From Neisseriales bacterium (GTDB lineage: Bacteria; Pseudomonadota; Gammaproteobacteria; Burkholderiales; UBA11063), in contig SSGY01000205.1 in the NCBI GenBank assembly GCA_008017145.1, forward strand, positions 1-17,018: a stretch of DNA of 17,018 bases, read 5' to 3'. The notes beneath the pieces were generated by a model. The model was not told the origin of the DNA. It saw nothing but the letters and a program-made list of their open reading frames with translations, and ran no database searches. The translations under genes and the position numbers were made by a program. Shown one piece after another: positions 7,399 through 14,925 of the stretch (position 1 is its first letter; each line of letters begins with the position of its first letter).

Positions 7399-9219
7399 TT
7401 AAAGTTTAACTTCCTGATTAATATATCCGATAGAAAAGCTATTTTTATCGGTATGAATCCCAGAAATGCTCGAAACCTCAGTAATATACAGTGGCTCAAG
7501 ATTAGTTTTACGTTTGATATATTTAGCAAAAACATCCGCATGACTAGCCGTATCCGAATGGACAATAGCAATACTTTTAACTTTATTTTGCTCTTGCAAC
7601 AAATTAAGTTGATTAGTTAATTTGCGCCATGCACTACGTTTACTAAATGCAGCACCGATAACTTTAGGCTTGCCAGTTGCTACATCAATATGCACCAATG
7701 GTTTTAACCTAAATAATCCTGCTATCCAACCAAGAGATTTTGACAAACGGCCAGATCGAATTAAACCTTCTAGTGAGTTTAACATAATTAGAACATTCGC
7801 TTCAGATTTGGCTACCTCAATCTTAGCAACAATTTCTTCGTGGCTATAGTTATTTGAGTTTACTAACTGATTCGCATATGCCACCAATAATCCTAGCGGT
7901 GCAGAGTTTAAACCAGAATCAACTACTGAAATCAATTTATCTTTGTATTTACGTGCCTGATTAACAATCACATCATAAGTAGAGCTTAATGATTTACCAA
8001 CAGGAATAACGATTATGGAATCATAGAATTGTTCAAGAAAATGTAACGTGCGCGCAACAATTGCGGCAGATGGAGCGGCTGTACCAACATGATTTTTAGG
8101 ATTAGATAAATAATCTAACGTCTGTTGATAATTAATTGAAAACTTATCAAGGAATGAGTTACCATTGACTTTAACCTGAAGTGCGATTCGATAAATATTG
8201 TTGTCCTGCATTGCTGCTAAGGGAATATCTGCCATCGTATCCGCAACAATCGCAATTCGGGTTTGGTGTGCACGGTTAGCAATATTGAACTGCAAAATCA
8301 TATCATCAATTTTTTGATAAATCACGTCACCAGCTTTAGCTAATAATTGCGTTACAGTCTCAGGTTGATCGGTATGAATATGTAGCTTTAACATCTGTGC
8401 ACCTTTACCAATCACAATGCTATCACCTAAACTATCAAGCGTAGCACGATACGGAGTCAGCGCGTCTTCATTTGCTGTTTTAAGTACTGTTTCAAAACAA
8501 TAACGATAATTAGGAAACTCGGTAACATCCTCAAACTCATGGCTTAATCGAACCGCTTGATGATCTAAATTACGATCAGCCATAATTTGGTCACGGTGTT
8601 CTTTATCACCGCTAAGATATGCTAGCATTCCATCAATGAAATTAACAAATCCTTGAGCACCAGCATCCACGACATGATTAGCACGCAGAACTTCCAATTG
8701 ATTCATCGTATCTTTTAACGCAACCTTAGCTTTTTCAACACTGGATTTAAAACTATCGAGCAAATTAATCCGCGCACTCGCCAGAGTCTCACGATATCCT
8801 TCAACCCATTTTTCCATTACAGTTAAAATTGTCCCGGGTTTAGGATTACTCACTGAGCTATAAGCACTTTTATAACCATGAGCAATCATCTCAACAAAAT
8901 CATGTATTTTTAATAGTGTTTTCTCAGTCAAGCGATGTTGTGTGAGTCCATAAAAAAATTGCGAGAATATAAGACCAGAATTACCACAGCAACCAACTAA
9001 ACCATGCTGTGACAATTGATGAAGTAGCTCAGGCGTATCTTTAGTCATAGATAGGTTATCCACGATATAGCGCATCATTGAAGCTAAATTAGTTCCTGTA
9101 TCGCGATCTGCTACCGGAAAGACATTGAGCCGATTAAGCTCTCCCTCACTATGGATGACTTGTTTGGCACCCGATAAAATCATGCCATAAAATAACTCGG
9201 TTGATAATGTTTCATTCAT
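7399..9219 (-). CDS. DhaL-DegV fusion protein (FakA-like/FakB-like, putative fatty acid kinase)
   Basis: A 606-residue fusion. Residues 1-200 form a DhaL/DAK2 kinase domain: NVFPVADRDTGTNL (32-45, Mg/ATP-binding aspartates Asp38 and Asp40; the usual DGD reads DRD), HGLVGCCGNSGLIFSQ (about 72-87) and VDAGAQGFVNF. Residues about 225-315 match the FakA middle domain (LKLHIHTDQPETV). From 320 a complete DegV/FakB domain follows: ADT, TAAPSAA, GKSLSSTYDV, VVDSGLNSAPLG and SLEGLIRSGRLS. In Firmicutes FakA phosphorylates fatty acids carried by separate FakB proteins; here both appear in one chain, so the same role is inferred. ATG 9219 has a strong SD (AGGGGAG, 9226-9232). GNAT, deaminase and transporter genes follow closely. 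Confidence 0.88.
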   Translation of the reverse strand: MNETLSTELFYGMILSGAKQVIHSEGELNRLNVFPVADRDTGTNLASMMRYIVDNLSMTKDTPELLHQLSQHGLVGCCGNSGLIFSQFFYGLTQHRLTEKTLLKIHDFVEMIAHGYKSAYSSVSNPKPGTILTVMEKWVEGYRETLASARINLLDSFKSSVEKAKVALKDTMNQLEVLRANHVVDAGAQGFVNFIDGMLAYLSGDKEHRDQIMADRNLDHQAVRLSHEFEDVTEFPNYRYCFETVLKTANEDALTPYRATLDSLGDSIVIGKGAQMLKLHIHTDQPETVTQLLAKAGDVIYQKIDDMILQFNIANRAHQTRIAIVADTMADIPLAAMQDNNIYRIALQVKVNGNSFLDKFSINYQQTLDYLSNPKNHVGTAAPSAAIVARTLHFLEQFYDSIIVIPVGKSLSSTYDVIVNQARKYKDKLISVVDSGLNSAPLGLLVAYANQLVNSNNYSHEEIVAKIEVAKSEANVLIMLNSLEGLIRSGRLSKSLGWIAGLFRLKPLVHIDVATGKPKVIGAAFSKRSAWRKLTNQLNLLQEQNKVKSIAIVHSDTASHADVFAKYIKRKTNLEPLYITEVSSISGIHTDKNSFSIGYINQEVKL

Positions 9220-9242
9220 AACTAACTCCCCTAATTTTATTT

Positions 9243-9271
9243 ATTATAACTACAAAACAAATTTGATTTAA
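9243..9271 (-). promoter_or_regulatory. Candidate promoter of the DhaL-DegV gene
   Basis: On the minus strand a perfect -10 TATAAT (9248-9243) lies just upstream of the SD, with a weak -35-like TTAAAT (9271-9266) at 17 bp spacing. The gap to the upstream cupin gene is only 60 bp, so read-through from it is also possible. Confidence 0.4.
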
Positions 9272-9279
9272 TACTCAGA

Positions 9280-9741
9280 CTAACTTCTAGTAAATTTTTG
9301 AATTATATGCTTATGTTCACTATATAATGTTATTAAAGAATCTCTATTCGCTAGTTCAAAATCATTATAATCAAAAGCCGGAACACATTTGCAAGTAATA
9401 AGCGAATAACCTTTATTTTTGTCTAACGGAGTTATTGCAAACCAAGAATGATGAGGCACAGTAACAGAATTATTTGAAGATACAATTTCTTCGGTTAGCG
9501 TTCCTGCTGGAGAAATTATAATAACTTTAACAGCTTGCCCTTCTTTGAGCATTAGTGTCTCATCTGATTTGCTTAATCTATGAAAGGATGAAAAATCGTC
9601 GGCAGCTAACAGATAATTAATTAATGAATACGAATTTTGAGCGCTTTCATCGCGCTCAATTGAACTCCAATAACCACCTTCTTCATGTGGAATCAGCTGT
9701 AAATCATTAACAATCTTGGAAACTGTTGGATTTTCACTCAC
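9280..9741 (-). CDS. DUF985 (Cupin_5) family cupin protein
   Basis: A 153-residue single-domain cupin. It opens with IVNDLQLIPHEEGGYWSSIERDE, close to the DUF985 hallmark 'L.L.PHPEGGyy.e..R'. It continues with SLINYLLAADDFSSFHRLSKSDE (family: fHrl.sdE), VPHHSWFAITPL and CVPAFDYNDFELANR (family: v.PgFdf.dFel). The family includes yeast YML079w; no firm enzymatic role is known. The start is a GTG at 9741 preceded by a G-rich GGGGGT that could act as SD. It sits between ftsK and the DhaL-DegV gene in the same direction, with 128 bp upstream, enough for a separate promoter. Confidence 0.82.
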   Translation of the reverse strand: MSENPTVSKIVNDLQLIPHEEGGYWSSIERDESAQNSYSLINYLLAADDFSSFHRLSKSDETLMLKEGQAVKVIIISPAGTLTEEIVSSNNSVTVPHHSWFAITPLDKNKGYSLITCKCVPAFDYNDFELANRDSLITLYSEHKHIIQKFTRS

Positions 9742-9769
9742 TCTTTACCCCCGAAATGCTGTATTTGTG

Positions 9770-9784
9770 ATTGTGAAGCACAAT
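9770..9784. repeat. Short perfect inverted repeat upstream of the cupin gene
   Basis: ATTGTG-AAG-CACAAT is a perfect 6-bp inverted repeat with a 3-base centre, 28 bp upstream of the GTG start and downstream of the candidate promoter. It could be an operator or a small leader hairpin; the function is not determined. Confidence 0.35.
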
Positions 9785-9806
9785 GTTTTATCATAAAGTA
9801 TTTAAC

Positions 9807-9835
9807 AATATATAATTCAAACTACTTCCTATCAA
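9807..9835 (-). promoter_or_regulatory. Candidate promoter of the cupin gene
   Basis: On the minus strand TTGATA (9835-9830) and TATATT (9812-9807) are separated by 17 bp, in the 128-bp gap between ftsK and the cupin gene. No clear intrinsic terminator for ftsK was found in this gap. Confidence 0.35.
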
Positions 9836-9869
9836 TATGTAAAAATTAATATCCCTCTAATTCACTTAC

Positions 9870-12413
9870 CTAATTTGGTGTATGATTTAGCAGTTCAAAG
9901 CCGCCACGATCGGTGCGTTTCACCATACCAATTTTTTCCAAATGATTCATAATTCGTGCAGCTTTATTATATCCTATTCCAAATTGTGTTTGTAAAGAAC
10001 TTATTGAGCAACGCCGTGAATCGAGAATAAATTTAACTGCTTCATCAAAAACGCTATCTTTTTCAACACTATTATTGTCGCTATTACTATCATCTTCAAA
10101 ACCAGGAATCGCAATATCACTAGCGCCAGTCAGTATTTCATCGTTATAATTAGGCGCGCCCTGCTCTTTGAGATAATTTACCACGTGGTGTAGCTCATCA
10201 TCATTCACAAACGCACCATGAATCCGCCGCGGAAATCCCGAGCCTGGATTTAAAAATAACATATCACCCTGACCAAGCAGACTTTCCGCACCCATTTGAT
10301 CTAAGATTGTCCGCGAATCAATCTTACTTGAGACTTGGAATGAAATCCGCGCAGGAATATTTGCTTTAATCAAACCAGTAATCACGTCAACTGAAGGTCG
10401 TTGGGTTGCTACAATCAGATGAATCCCCACCGCACGCGCTTTTTGGGCAATACGCGCAATATATTGCTCAATTTTCTTACCCGCAACCATCATCAAATCT
10501 GCCAACTCATCAATAATCACGACAATATATGGCCATTTTTGTAACGGTTCAGGGTCAGTTAAATCAATGCTATATGGATTAAATAACGGCATCCCTTCCT
10601 TAATCGCTGCTTCTACTTTTTGATTAAAGCCAACGATGTTTTTAGTACCGATTTTTGCCATGATTTTATAGCGCTGTTCCATCTCGCCAACAGTCCATTT
10701 CAGCGCATTGGCAGCTTGGGACATATCGGTTACAACTGGCGCCAAAAGATGTGGTATATCCTGATAAAAGGATAACTCGACCATTTTGGGATCAATCATA
10801 ATAAATTTAACTTCATCCGGCGTAGCATTAAAAAGAATTGATAAAATCATTGCATTAACCGCAACCGATTTACCAGAACCCGTAGTTCCTGCTACCAGCA
10901 GATGTGGCATTTTAGCTAAGTCAGTCACAATAACATCGCCTGCGATATCCTTACCGAGTGCTAATGTTAGCAAACTATTGTTATTTTGATAAACAGCTGA
11001 ATCAAATATTTCTTTAAGATAAATTACCTGACGTTTAAAATTAGGAACTTCAATCCCCATCGAATTTTTACCAGGAATAGTTTCAACAATCCGAATACTA
11101 GTAAGCGCCAATGAACGCGCGATTTCCTTAGCCAAGCCAGCGATCTTGTCGCCACGGACACCTTTAGGCGGAATCAATTCATAACGGGTTACTACTGGAC
11201 CACTTTCGACATTGGTAATTTTGACCTCAATGCCAAATTCAGCCAAAGTATTTTCAATTGCGGTTGAAACATATTCAATTGTCTCTGGGGGTACTCCCTC
11301 AGCTTGTACTCGTGGTAAATTAAGTAAGCTGGTACTAGGCAAACTACCTTTTTGTACCGCATCTAGTAAATCTATCGTCCGAACATTATTTGATTTTAAT
11401 GCTATTTTTAAGCCCGCCACCCGTGGTGGTTCACTATTGACTATCGGTTCATGAACAATTGGTTTAATTTCAGTTAATGGTGCATCAACCACTTCATCTG
11501 ATTCATCATCTTGAAATAACGGATCATTAATATCGAAGTCTGGTTCATCATTGATATTCGTATTTTCAGTAGAAGCACCTTCAGTTCTTGATTTAAATAA
11601 CCGCTCTGAAAATGAAAGTTTTTTAACAACTGGTTCTTCAATATCGATATCTTTTCTCGGTACAACCAATGGTTCAGGCTCAAAATATTGCTCCGTAGCT
11701 TTGGGAGCTATGAACTCATCCTCTTCATCATCAATAACCGCGGCACCATTTTCTGCAACAGGTGACTTACGTGCAACTAAAGAAGTTAGTTGAACATAAA
11801 TCATTTCCAAAACCGCACCAATTTTCTCCGCAATAAATAACCATGAAATACCAAAAGAAAATGAAAAGCAAATGATAATAAAAAGTAAACTTAATACTGA
11901 AACGCCAACTTCACCAACACCACGATATGAGCTGTTAAAAATAAACGACCCTAAGCTACCACCCCAACCATCTGGCAAGCTTGACGCTTGATGAAAAAAG
12001 GAGATATATTCAAAAGTAGCAGAAGCTGAAATTAAGAAAATGTAACTAATAACTCGGTAAATCGTACTCCAGTTTCCAGTTGGGATTTTTTTGCGTACAA
12101 TTTTATGGAAGCCTAGATAAAAAACACCCGCAACCAACCACCAAGCGGAAAAGCCTAATACATAAAACAAAATATCTGATAAATAAGCTCCAGCTACGCC
12201 AAGCTTATTTACGACAATTGGAGAATTAACACTCTTAGACCAACAACTATCATTTGGTGAATGAGTCGCCAAAGCCAAAGCTACCATTGCAGTTAAGGCA
12301 AACAGAAGGATTGCTACACAATCATTGATAAATCTAGCTAATTTAGAGGGTAAAATAGTATCACGATTTTTTTTAGCAAATTTAGGTCGTACAGTTTTTA
12401 TATTCTTCATCAT
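9870..12413 (-). CDS. ftsK: DNA translocase FtsK
   Basis: An 847-residue full-length FtsK, the septum-anchored ATPase that pumps chromosome ends and activates XerCD at dif during division. The N-terminal ~200 residues hold about four membrane helices. An acidic, poorly conserved linker spans about 220-335. The motor follows, with Walker A GTTGSGKS near 508-516 and Walker B VVIIDELAD near 631-639. The C-terminal winged-helix gamma domain (RRCSISSLQTQFGIGYNKAA onward, about 787-842) reads KOPS sites and contacts XerD. The linker is short compared with E. coli FtsK. The start is uncertain among GTG 12416, ATG 12413 and ATG 12410, with only a weak GAAG as SD. It begins 15 bp after the hemY stop and is probably transcribed with hemY. 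Confidence 0.96.
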   Translation of the reverse strand: MMKNIKTVRPKFAKKNRDTILPSKLARFINDCVAILLFALTAMVALALATHSPNDSCWSKSVNSPIVVNKLGVAGAYLSDILFYVLGFSAWWLVAGVFYLGFHKIVRKKIPTGNWSTIYRVISYIFLISASATFEYISFFHQASSLPDGWGGSLGSFIFNSSYRGVGEVGVSVLSLLFIIICFSFSFGISWLFIAEKIGAVLEMIYVQLTSLVARKSPVAENGAAVIDDEEDEFIAPKATEQYFEPEPLVVPRKDIDIEEPVVKKLSFSERLFKSRTEGASTENTNINDEPDFDINDPLFQDDESDEVVDAPLTEIKPIVHEPIVNSEPPRVAGLKIALKSNNVRTIDLLDAVQKGSLPSTSLLNLPRVQAEGVPPETIEYVSTAIENTLAEFGIEVKITNVESGPVVTRYELIPPKGVRGDKIAGLAKEIARSLALTSIRIVETIPGKNSMGIEVPNFKRQVIYLKEIFDSAVYQNNNSLLTLALGKDIAGDVIVTDLAKMPHLLVAGTTGSGKSVAVNAMILSILFNATPDEVKFIMIDPKMVELSFYQDIPHLLAPVVTDMSQAANALKWTVGEMEQRYKIMAKIGTKNIVGFNQKVEAAIKEGMPLFNPYSIDLTDPEPLQKWPYIVVIIDELADLMMVAGKKIEQYIARIAQKARAVGIHLIVATQRPSVDVITGLIKANIPARISFQVSSKIDSRTILDQMGAESLLGQGDMLFLNPGSGFPRRIHGAFVNDDELHHVVNYLKEQGAPNYNDEILTGASDIAIPGFEDDSNSDNNSVEKDSVFDEAVKFILDSRRCSISSLQTQFGIGYNKAARIMNHLEKIGMVKRTDRGGFELLNHTPN

Positions 12414-12428
12414 CACTTCACAAAAGCA

Positions 12429-13637
12429 TTAATTAAAATTACGGATATTAGTTAATAATTTTTTCTGGCAATCCGCAAATAGCGCATTATCATGAGTCGC
12501 TTCAGCAACAAATGACAGGTAAATCGTTGCATCAAGACTAGGTTTTATTTTAAGGCTGGACTCCAGATAAGTCCGAGACTGCTCCAAATTACGTTGTTGA
12601 TAGTTCAAAACACCTAAAGTTAATAACAACTCAGCATTTTGCGCATTTGTAACCAGTGCGTTTTCGCAGAGCTTAGTCAATTTTTCTAATAGCTTAGCAT
12701 CATCAACTCTTTTTGCTAATGCCAGCAATGATTCACTATAAATTAATTGAATAGAATTATCTTTAAAGTTCCGCTCCAAAAATTCCACTGCAGCAGAGTA
12801 ATCAGCAACACGCAATAAAGCATTGAAATAAAGCTTGCCGTACAAGAAACTTGATTTCTCATTTTTGTCTAACTTGTTATAATATTTATTTAATTCTTTA
12901 GTATCGTTAATTTCGGCAAATAGACCACCGATTACCCGCGCTTTATATTTGCTAGCTTTATACTCGCGTAAACTATCATTTTTTAATAGCCACTCTAGCA
13001 TCTCATAAGCTTTGGAGTAATTGGCAAGATGCAGATATACTTTAAGCAACATGCGATGTGCTGGCACATGACTACGATCAAGCTGTAGAGCTGCATTTAA
13101 ATGATCAATTGCTTGTCCATAAAGCTGATGATTGTAAAAATTCTCTGCAATTAATAGATGTTTAGCTAGTTGCCATTTGGGTTCGCTAAATTGCTCAAGC
13201 TCCGTCGCGATTTTATCTTCTTTTTCCTGATCACGCATAATGTTTGCAGCACGGTACGCCAGCATATATGCCAAAAATTTATTATCTTTATTAGCTTCTC
13301 GCTTGAGAGATTTCAAGGCATTATCATAACAGCTACGATATTTGCCCTCAAAATAATGTAAGCCTGCAAAATTTAATCGTTGTCGAGCTGCAACTAATGC
13401 ATTTTTAACCCGCGCACGATGTATTTTATTTGGAAGACGTTTGACATTAATTAATATCCGAAATGAATAATAAATTACGACAACACTTAATAACCACAAC
13501 AAGATTAATAAGTTCAAGCTTAATTCAATCTTATAGCTTGCAACATAAATTGCAACAGCACCATTGTTAAAGAGACCAAACCCAGCTACCGCCAATGCCA
13601 GAGCAAAAATAACTAAAGTTTTAATAAAAAGCTTCAT
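12429..13637 (-). CDS. hemY: HemY, inner-membrane TPR protein of the heme operon
   Basis: A 402-residue protein of the proteobacterial HemY family, unrelated to the protoporphyrinogen oxidase also called HemY in Bacillus. Two hydrophobic segments (about 4-23 and 40-62) anchor it, with the characteristic short loop between them (NNGAVAIYVASYKIELSL). Next comes an arginine-rich stretch (RLPNKIHRARVKNAL), then TPR helices to the end, such as FLAYMLAYRAANIM, AEAL-type pairs and ELLLTLGVLNYQQRNLEQSR. It is thought to act with other heme enzymes in late tetrapyrrole synthesis; the exact activity is not settled. ATG 13637 has an excellent SD (AGGAG, 13643-13647), and a hairpin arm abuts that SD. ftsK follows 15 bp downstream. 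Confidence 0.9.
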   Translation of the reverse strand: MKLFIKTLVIFALALAVAGFGLFNNGAVAIYVASYKIELSLNLLILLWLLSVVVIYYSFRILINVKRLPNKIHRARVKNALVAARQRLNFAGLHYFEGKYRSCYDNALKSLKREANKDNKFLAYMLAYRAANIMRDQEKEDKIATELEQFSEPKWQLAKHLLIAENFYNHQLYGQAIDHLNAALQLDRSHVPAHRMLLKVYLHLANYSKAYEMLEWLLKNDSLREYKASKYKARVIGGLFAEINDTKELNKYYNKLDKNEKSSFLYGKLYFNALLRVADYSAAVEFLERNFKDNSIQLIYSESLLALAKRVDDAKLLEKLTKLCENALVTNAQNAELLLTLGVLNYQQRNLEQSRTYLESSLKIKPSLDATIYLSFVAEATHDNALFADCQKKLLTNIRNFN

Positions 13638-13930
13638 TGTAACTCCTCACTTATATACTTTGAATGCTCATAAGTTGAGCTTTTATGTATATACTCTAAG
13701 TGATCGCGATTATAGCTAGGAGTATTGATAAAAAAGGCGACGCGGTGTAGATGAACTACATAAGGAGTCTTTTTTAGCAATGCGACAACGCTAGAATTGT
13801 GAGCACTACGAGTATAACTGCCACAATATGCTGTAAGAGTTAGGAACAAGGCGACGTAGTGTACATGAGAAGTACATGAGGAGACTTGTGACAACGCTAT
13901 TACTGCATAGGGTGAGCAGTTATGCTTCAT
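13634..13930 (-). CDS. Hypothetical 98-residue ORF bridging hemX and hemY
   Basis: This frame stays open for 98 codons across the repeat-bearing interval. Its ATG overlaps the hemX stop (TAATG) and its TGA overlaps the hemY start (ATGA), so it would chain translation from hemX to hemY. A weak SD-like GGAA lies about 10 bases before the ATG. The product is rich in His, Ser, Tyr and Cys, has no recognisable domain, and includes two related segments from the repeats (HVHYVALF and HLHRVAFF). The composition does not look like an ordinary protein, and it may be a chance frame through the palindromic elements. It could be real, a coupling ORF, or nothing; no family was recognised. Confidence 0.3.
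   Translation of the reverse strand: MKHNCSPYAVIALSQVSSCTSHVHYVALFLTLTAYCGSYTRSAHNSSVVALLKKTPYVVHLHRVAFFINTPSYNRDHLEYIHKSSTYEHSKYISEELQ
13648..13702 (-). promoter_or_regulatory. Leader hairpin abutting the hemY ribosome binding site
   Basis: CACTTATATAC (13648-13658) can pair with the segment 13687-13702, as CACTTA/TAAGTG and TATAC/GTATA with a 5-base bulge. Inside, GCTCA (13666-13670) and TGAGC (13676-13680) form a second perfect stem with loop TAAGT. In the minus-strand transcript the outer stem ends immediately before the hemY SD AGGAG (13647-13643), so it could influence hemY translation or mark an mRNA processing site. Confidence 0.4.
13709..13714 (-). promoter_or_regulatory. Possible -10 element for hemY-ftsK
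   Basis: A perfect TATAAT on the minus strand lies in the hemX-hemY interval, 71 bp upstream of the hemY start. The sequence at the -35 position (around 13732-13737) is a poor match, so a secondary promoter for hemY-ftsK is only a possibility. Confidence 0.22.
13734..13805. repeat. Palindromic intergenic element, copy 1
   Basis: It begins with AAGGCGACG, continues with GTGTA, the stem TGTAG/CTACA around ATGAA, an AAGGAG block, then GACAACGCTA (13784-13793) and GTGAGCA (13799-13805). The same blocks recur in the same order in copy 2 at 13848-13918. This copy has 8 extra bases between the AAGGAG and GACAACGCTA blocks. Confidence 0.65.
13848..13918. repeat. Palindromic intergenic element, copy 2
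   Basis: It carries AAGGCGACG (13848-13856), GTGTA, the stem TGTAC/GTACA, GAGGAG, GACAACGCTA (13890-13899) and GTGAGCA (13912-13918). Compared with copy 1 the stem base pair G-C has become C-G on both arms, a compensatory change that supports a selected or replicated stem. It ends just before the hemX stop codon. Confidence 0.65.
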
Positions 13931-14925
13931 TATTTATTTCCATCGCTTAATTGTTGAGCTTTAATGAGTGCCTGCATGGTTAGATCCAGCGTCGGTTGAT
14001 TAACGCCTAGTGAGACTCCTCTGAGTTGCTGAATCAATAATAACTCTTTTTGCCGAGTTAAATCATTGCTAAAAAAGCGTTGCGTTAGATTATACGCATC
14101 ATTCAGGCTACTTTGCCATAATGCTGCATTTTGATTTAATAATGCCTGACGCGCACTTAAGATATCTAATTGTAAATGTTGGCGCACCACTAATTCATTT
14201 TCTGGCACTAAAACCTCGGCACTATCAGAGTTGGCTTTTACTACTTTGACTAGACCAAAAATTGACTGTTTAATATTCATTACAAAACGTTGCCAAGCAC
14301 TGGTTGGCAAATTATCTTGCTGGTTTTGTGGGGCAACTGGTGCAGTAATATTTAGTTGAGCTATATTTTGATAAAGTTCATCCAATTGTGTTGCTAGCAT
14401 CGTCGCATCAAAATTGTTTTTTGCTTGTAAATTGTCCAAATCTGTGGTTAAGTTTATTTTCAACTGCAATAACAACGGGTCACTAACGCTAGTTAAAATT
14501 TGTTTCGCATAATTAAGTTGTTTAATTGCCGATGCGTAATCATGATAGAGCAACAAACTTTGATTAGCACCACTAATCAAGCTATTTAATTGATACAGAA
14601 CCATATTGCCATTATTTACAGTTTTGTTGGTTTTATCAAGCTGCTCTTTCAGAGCGGTTTGTTCTTGTGTGAGTTGCTTAATTTGTTGAGTTAGGCGCAA
14701 GTTATCAGTTGATAATGCCGCAATCTTCTGACTTTGCTGGCTATTTAATTTATTTTGTGCAATAAAACCATTAATACCCAGAAAACTTTGATAGGCAAGA
14801 TATCCGGTACAACTTAACGATAGGATTGCTAATAAAACCGGAACTTTTGACATCCTTGGCTTATTTACAGTTTTTACCATCGCAGGCTGTTCATTTTTTA
14901 ATTCAGTTGTATTATTTTCGCTCAT
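13930..14925 (-). CDS. hemX: HemX-like membrane protein of the heme operon
   Basis: A 331-residue protein of the proteobacterial HemX family. A cytoplasmic Asn/Glu/Lys-rich N-terminus is followed by one membrane helix (about residues 26-46, VPVLLAILSLSCTGYLAYQSF region). Then comes a glutamine-rich coiled coil (about 55-105) and a C-terminal domain with the recurring family segments ALLNQNAALWQSSLNDAY and VSLGVNQPTLDL. Homologues are often annotated as uroporphyrinogen-III C-methyltransferase, but no methyltransferase motif is visible here; the role alongside HemY is structural or unknown. ATG 14925 is preferred (AGGA 10 bases upstream) over an in-frame TTG at 14931. The start overlaps the end of hemD by 14 bp. 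Confidence 0.88.
   Translation of the reverse strand: MSENNTTELKNEQPAMVKTVNKPRMSKVPVLLAILSLSCTGYLAYQSFLGINGFIAQNKLNSQQSQKIAALSTDNLRLTQQIKQLTQEQTALKEQLDKTNKTVNNGNMVLYQLNSLISGANQSLLLYHDYASAIKQLNYAKQILTSVSDPLLLQLKINLTTDLDNLQAKNNFDATMLATQLDELYQNIAQLNITAPVAPQNQQDNLPTSAWQRFVMNIKQSIFGLVKVVKANSDSAEVLVPENELVVRQHLQLDILSARQALLNQNAALWQSSLNDAYNLTQRFFSNDLTRQKELLLIQQLRGVSLGVNQPTLDLTMQALIKAQQLSDGNK

Noticed and set aside
11474..11793. Short open frames on both strands within ftsK
   Set aside because: They coincide with the low-complexity acidic linker of FtsK, where stop codons are rare in other frames; no independent gene signals were seen.
12429..13637. HemY as protoporphyrinogen oxidase
   Set aside because: There is no FAD-binding loop; the protein has two N-terminal membrane segments and TPR helices, the proteobacterial HemY type.
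13666..13684. GCTCA/TGAGC hairpin followed by TTTT as a plus-strand terminator
   Set aside because: No plus-strand gene precedes it, the stem is only 5 bp and the T-run is short; it fits better as part of the hemY leader structure on the minus strand.
13734..13918. CRISPR-like repeat-spacer arrangement
   Set aside because: There are only two imperfect copies with internal indels and long shared blocks, no constant short repeat and no cas genes.
13930..14925. HemX as a uroporphyrinogen-III C-methyltransferase
   Set aside because: No S-adenosylmethionine-binding methyltransferase motif is present; the layout is one membrane helix, coiled coil and HemX domain.
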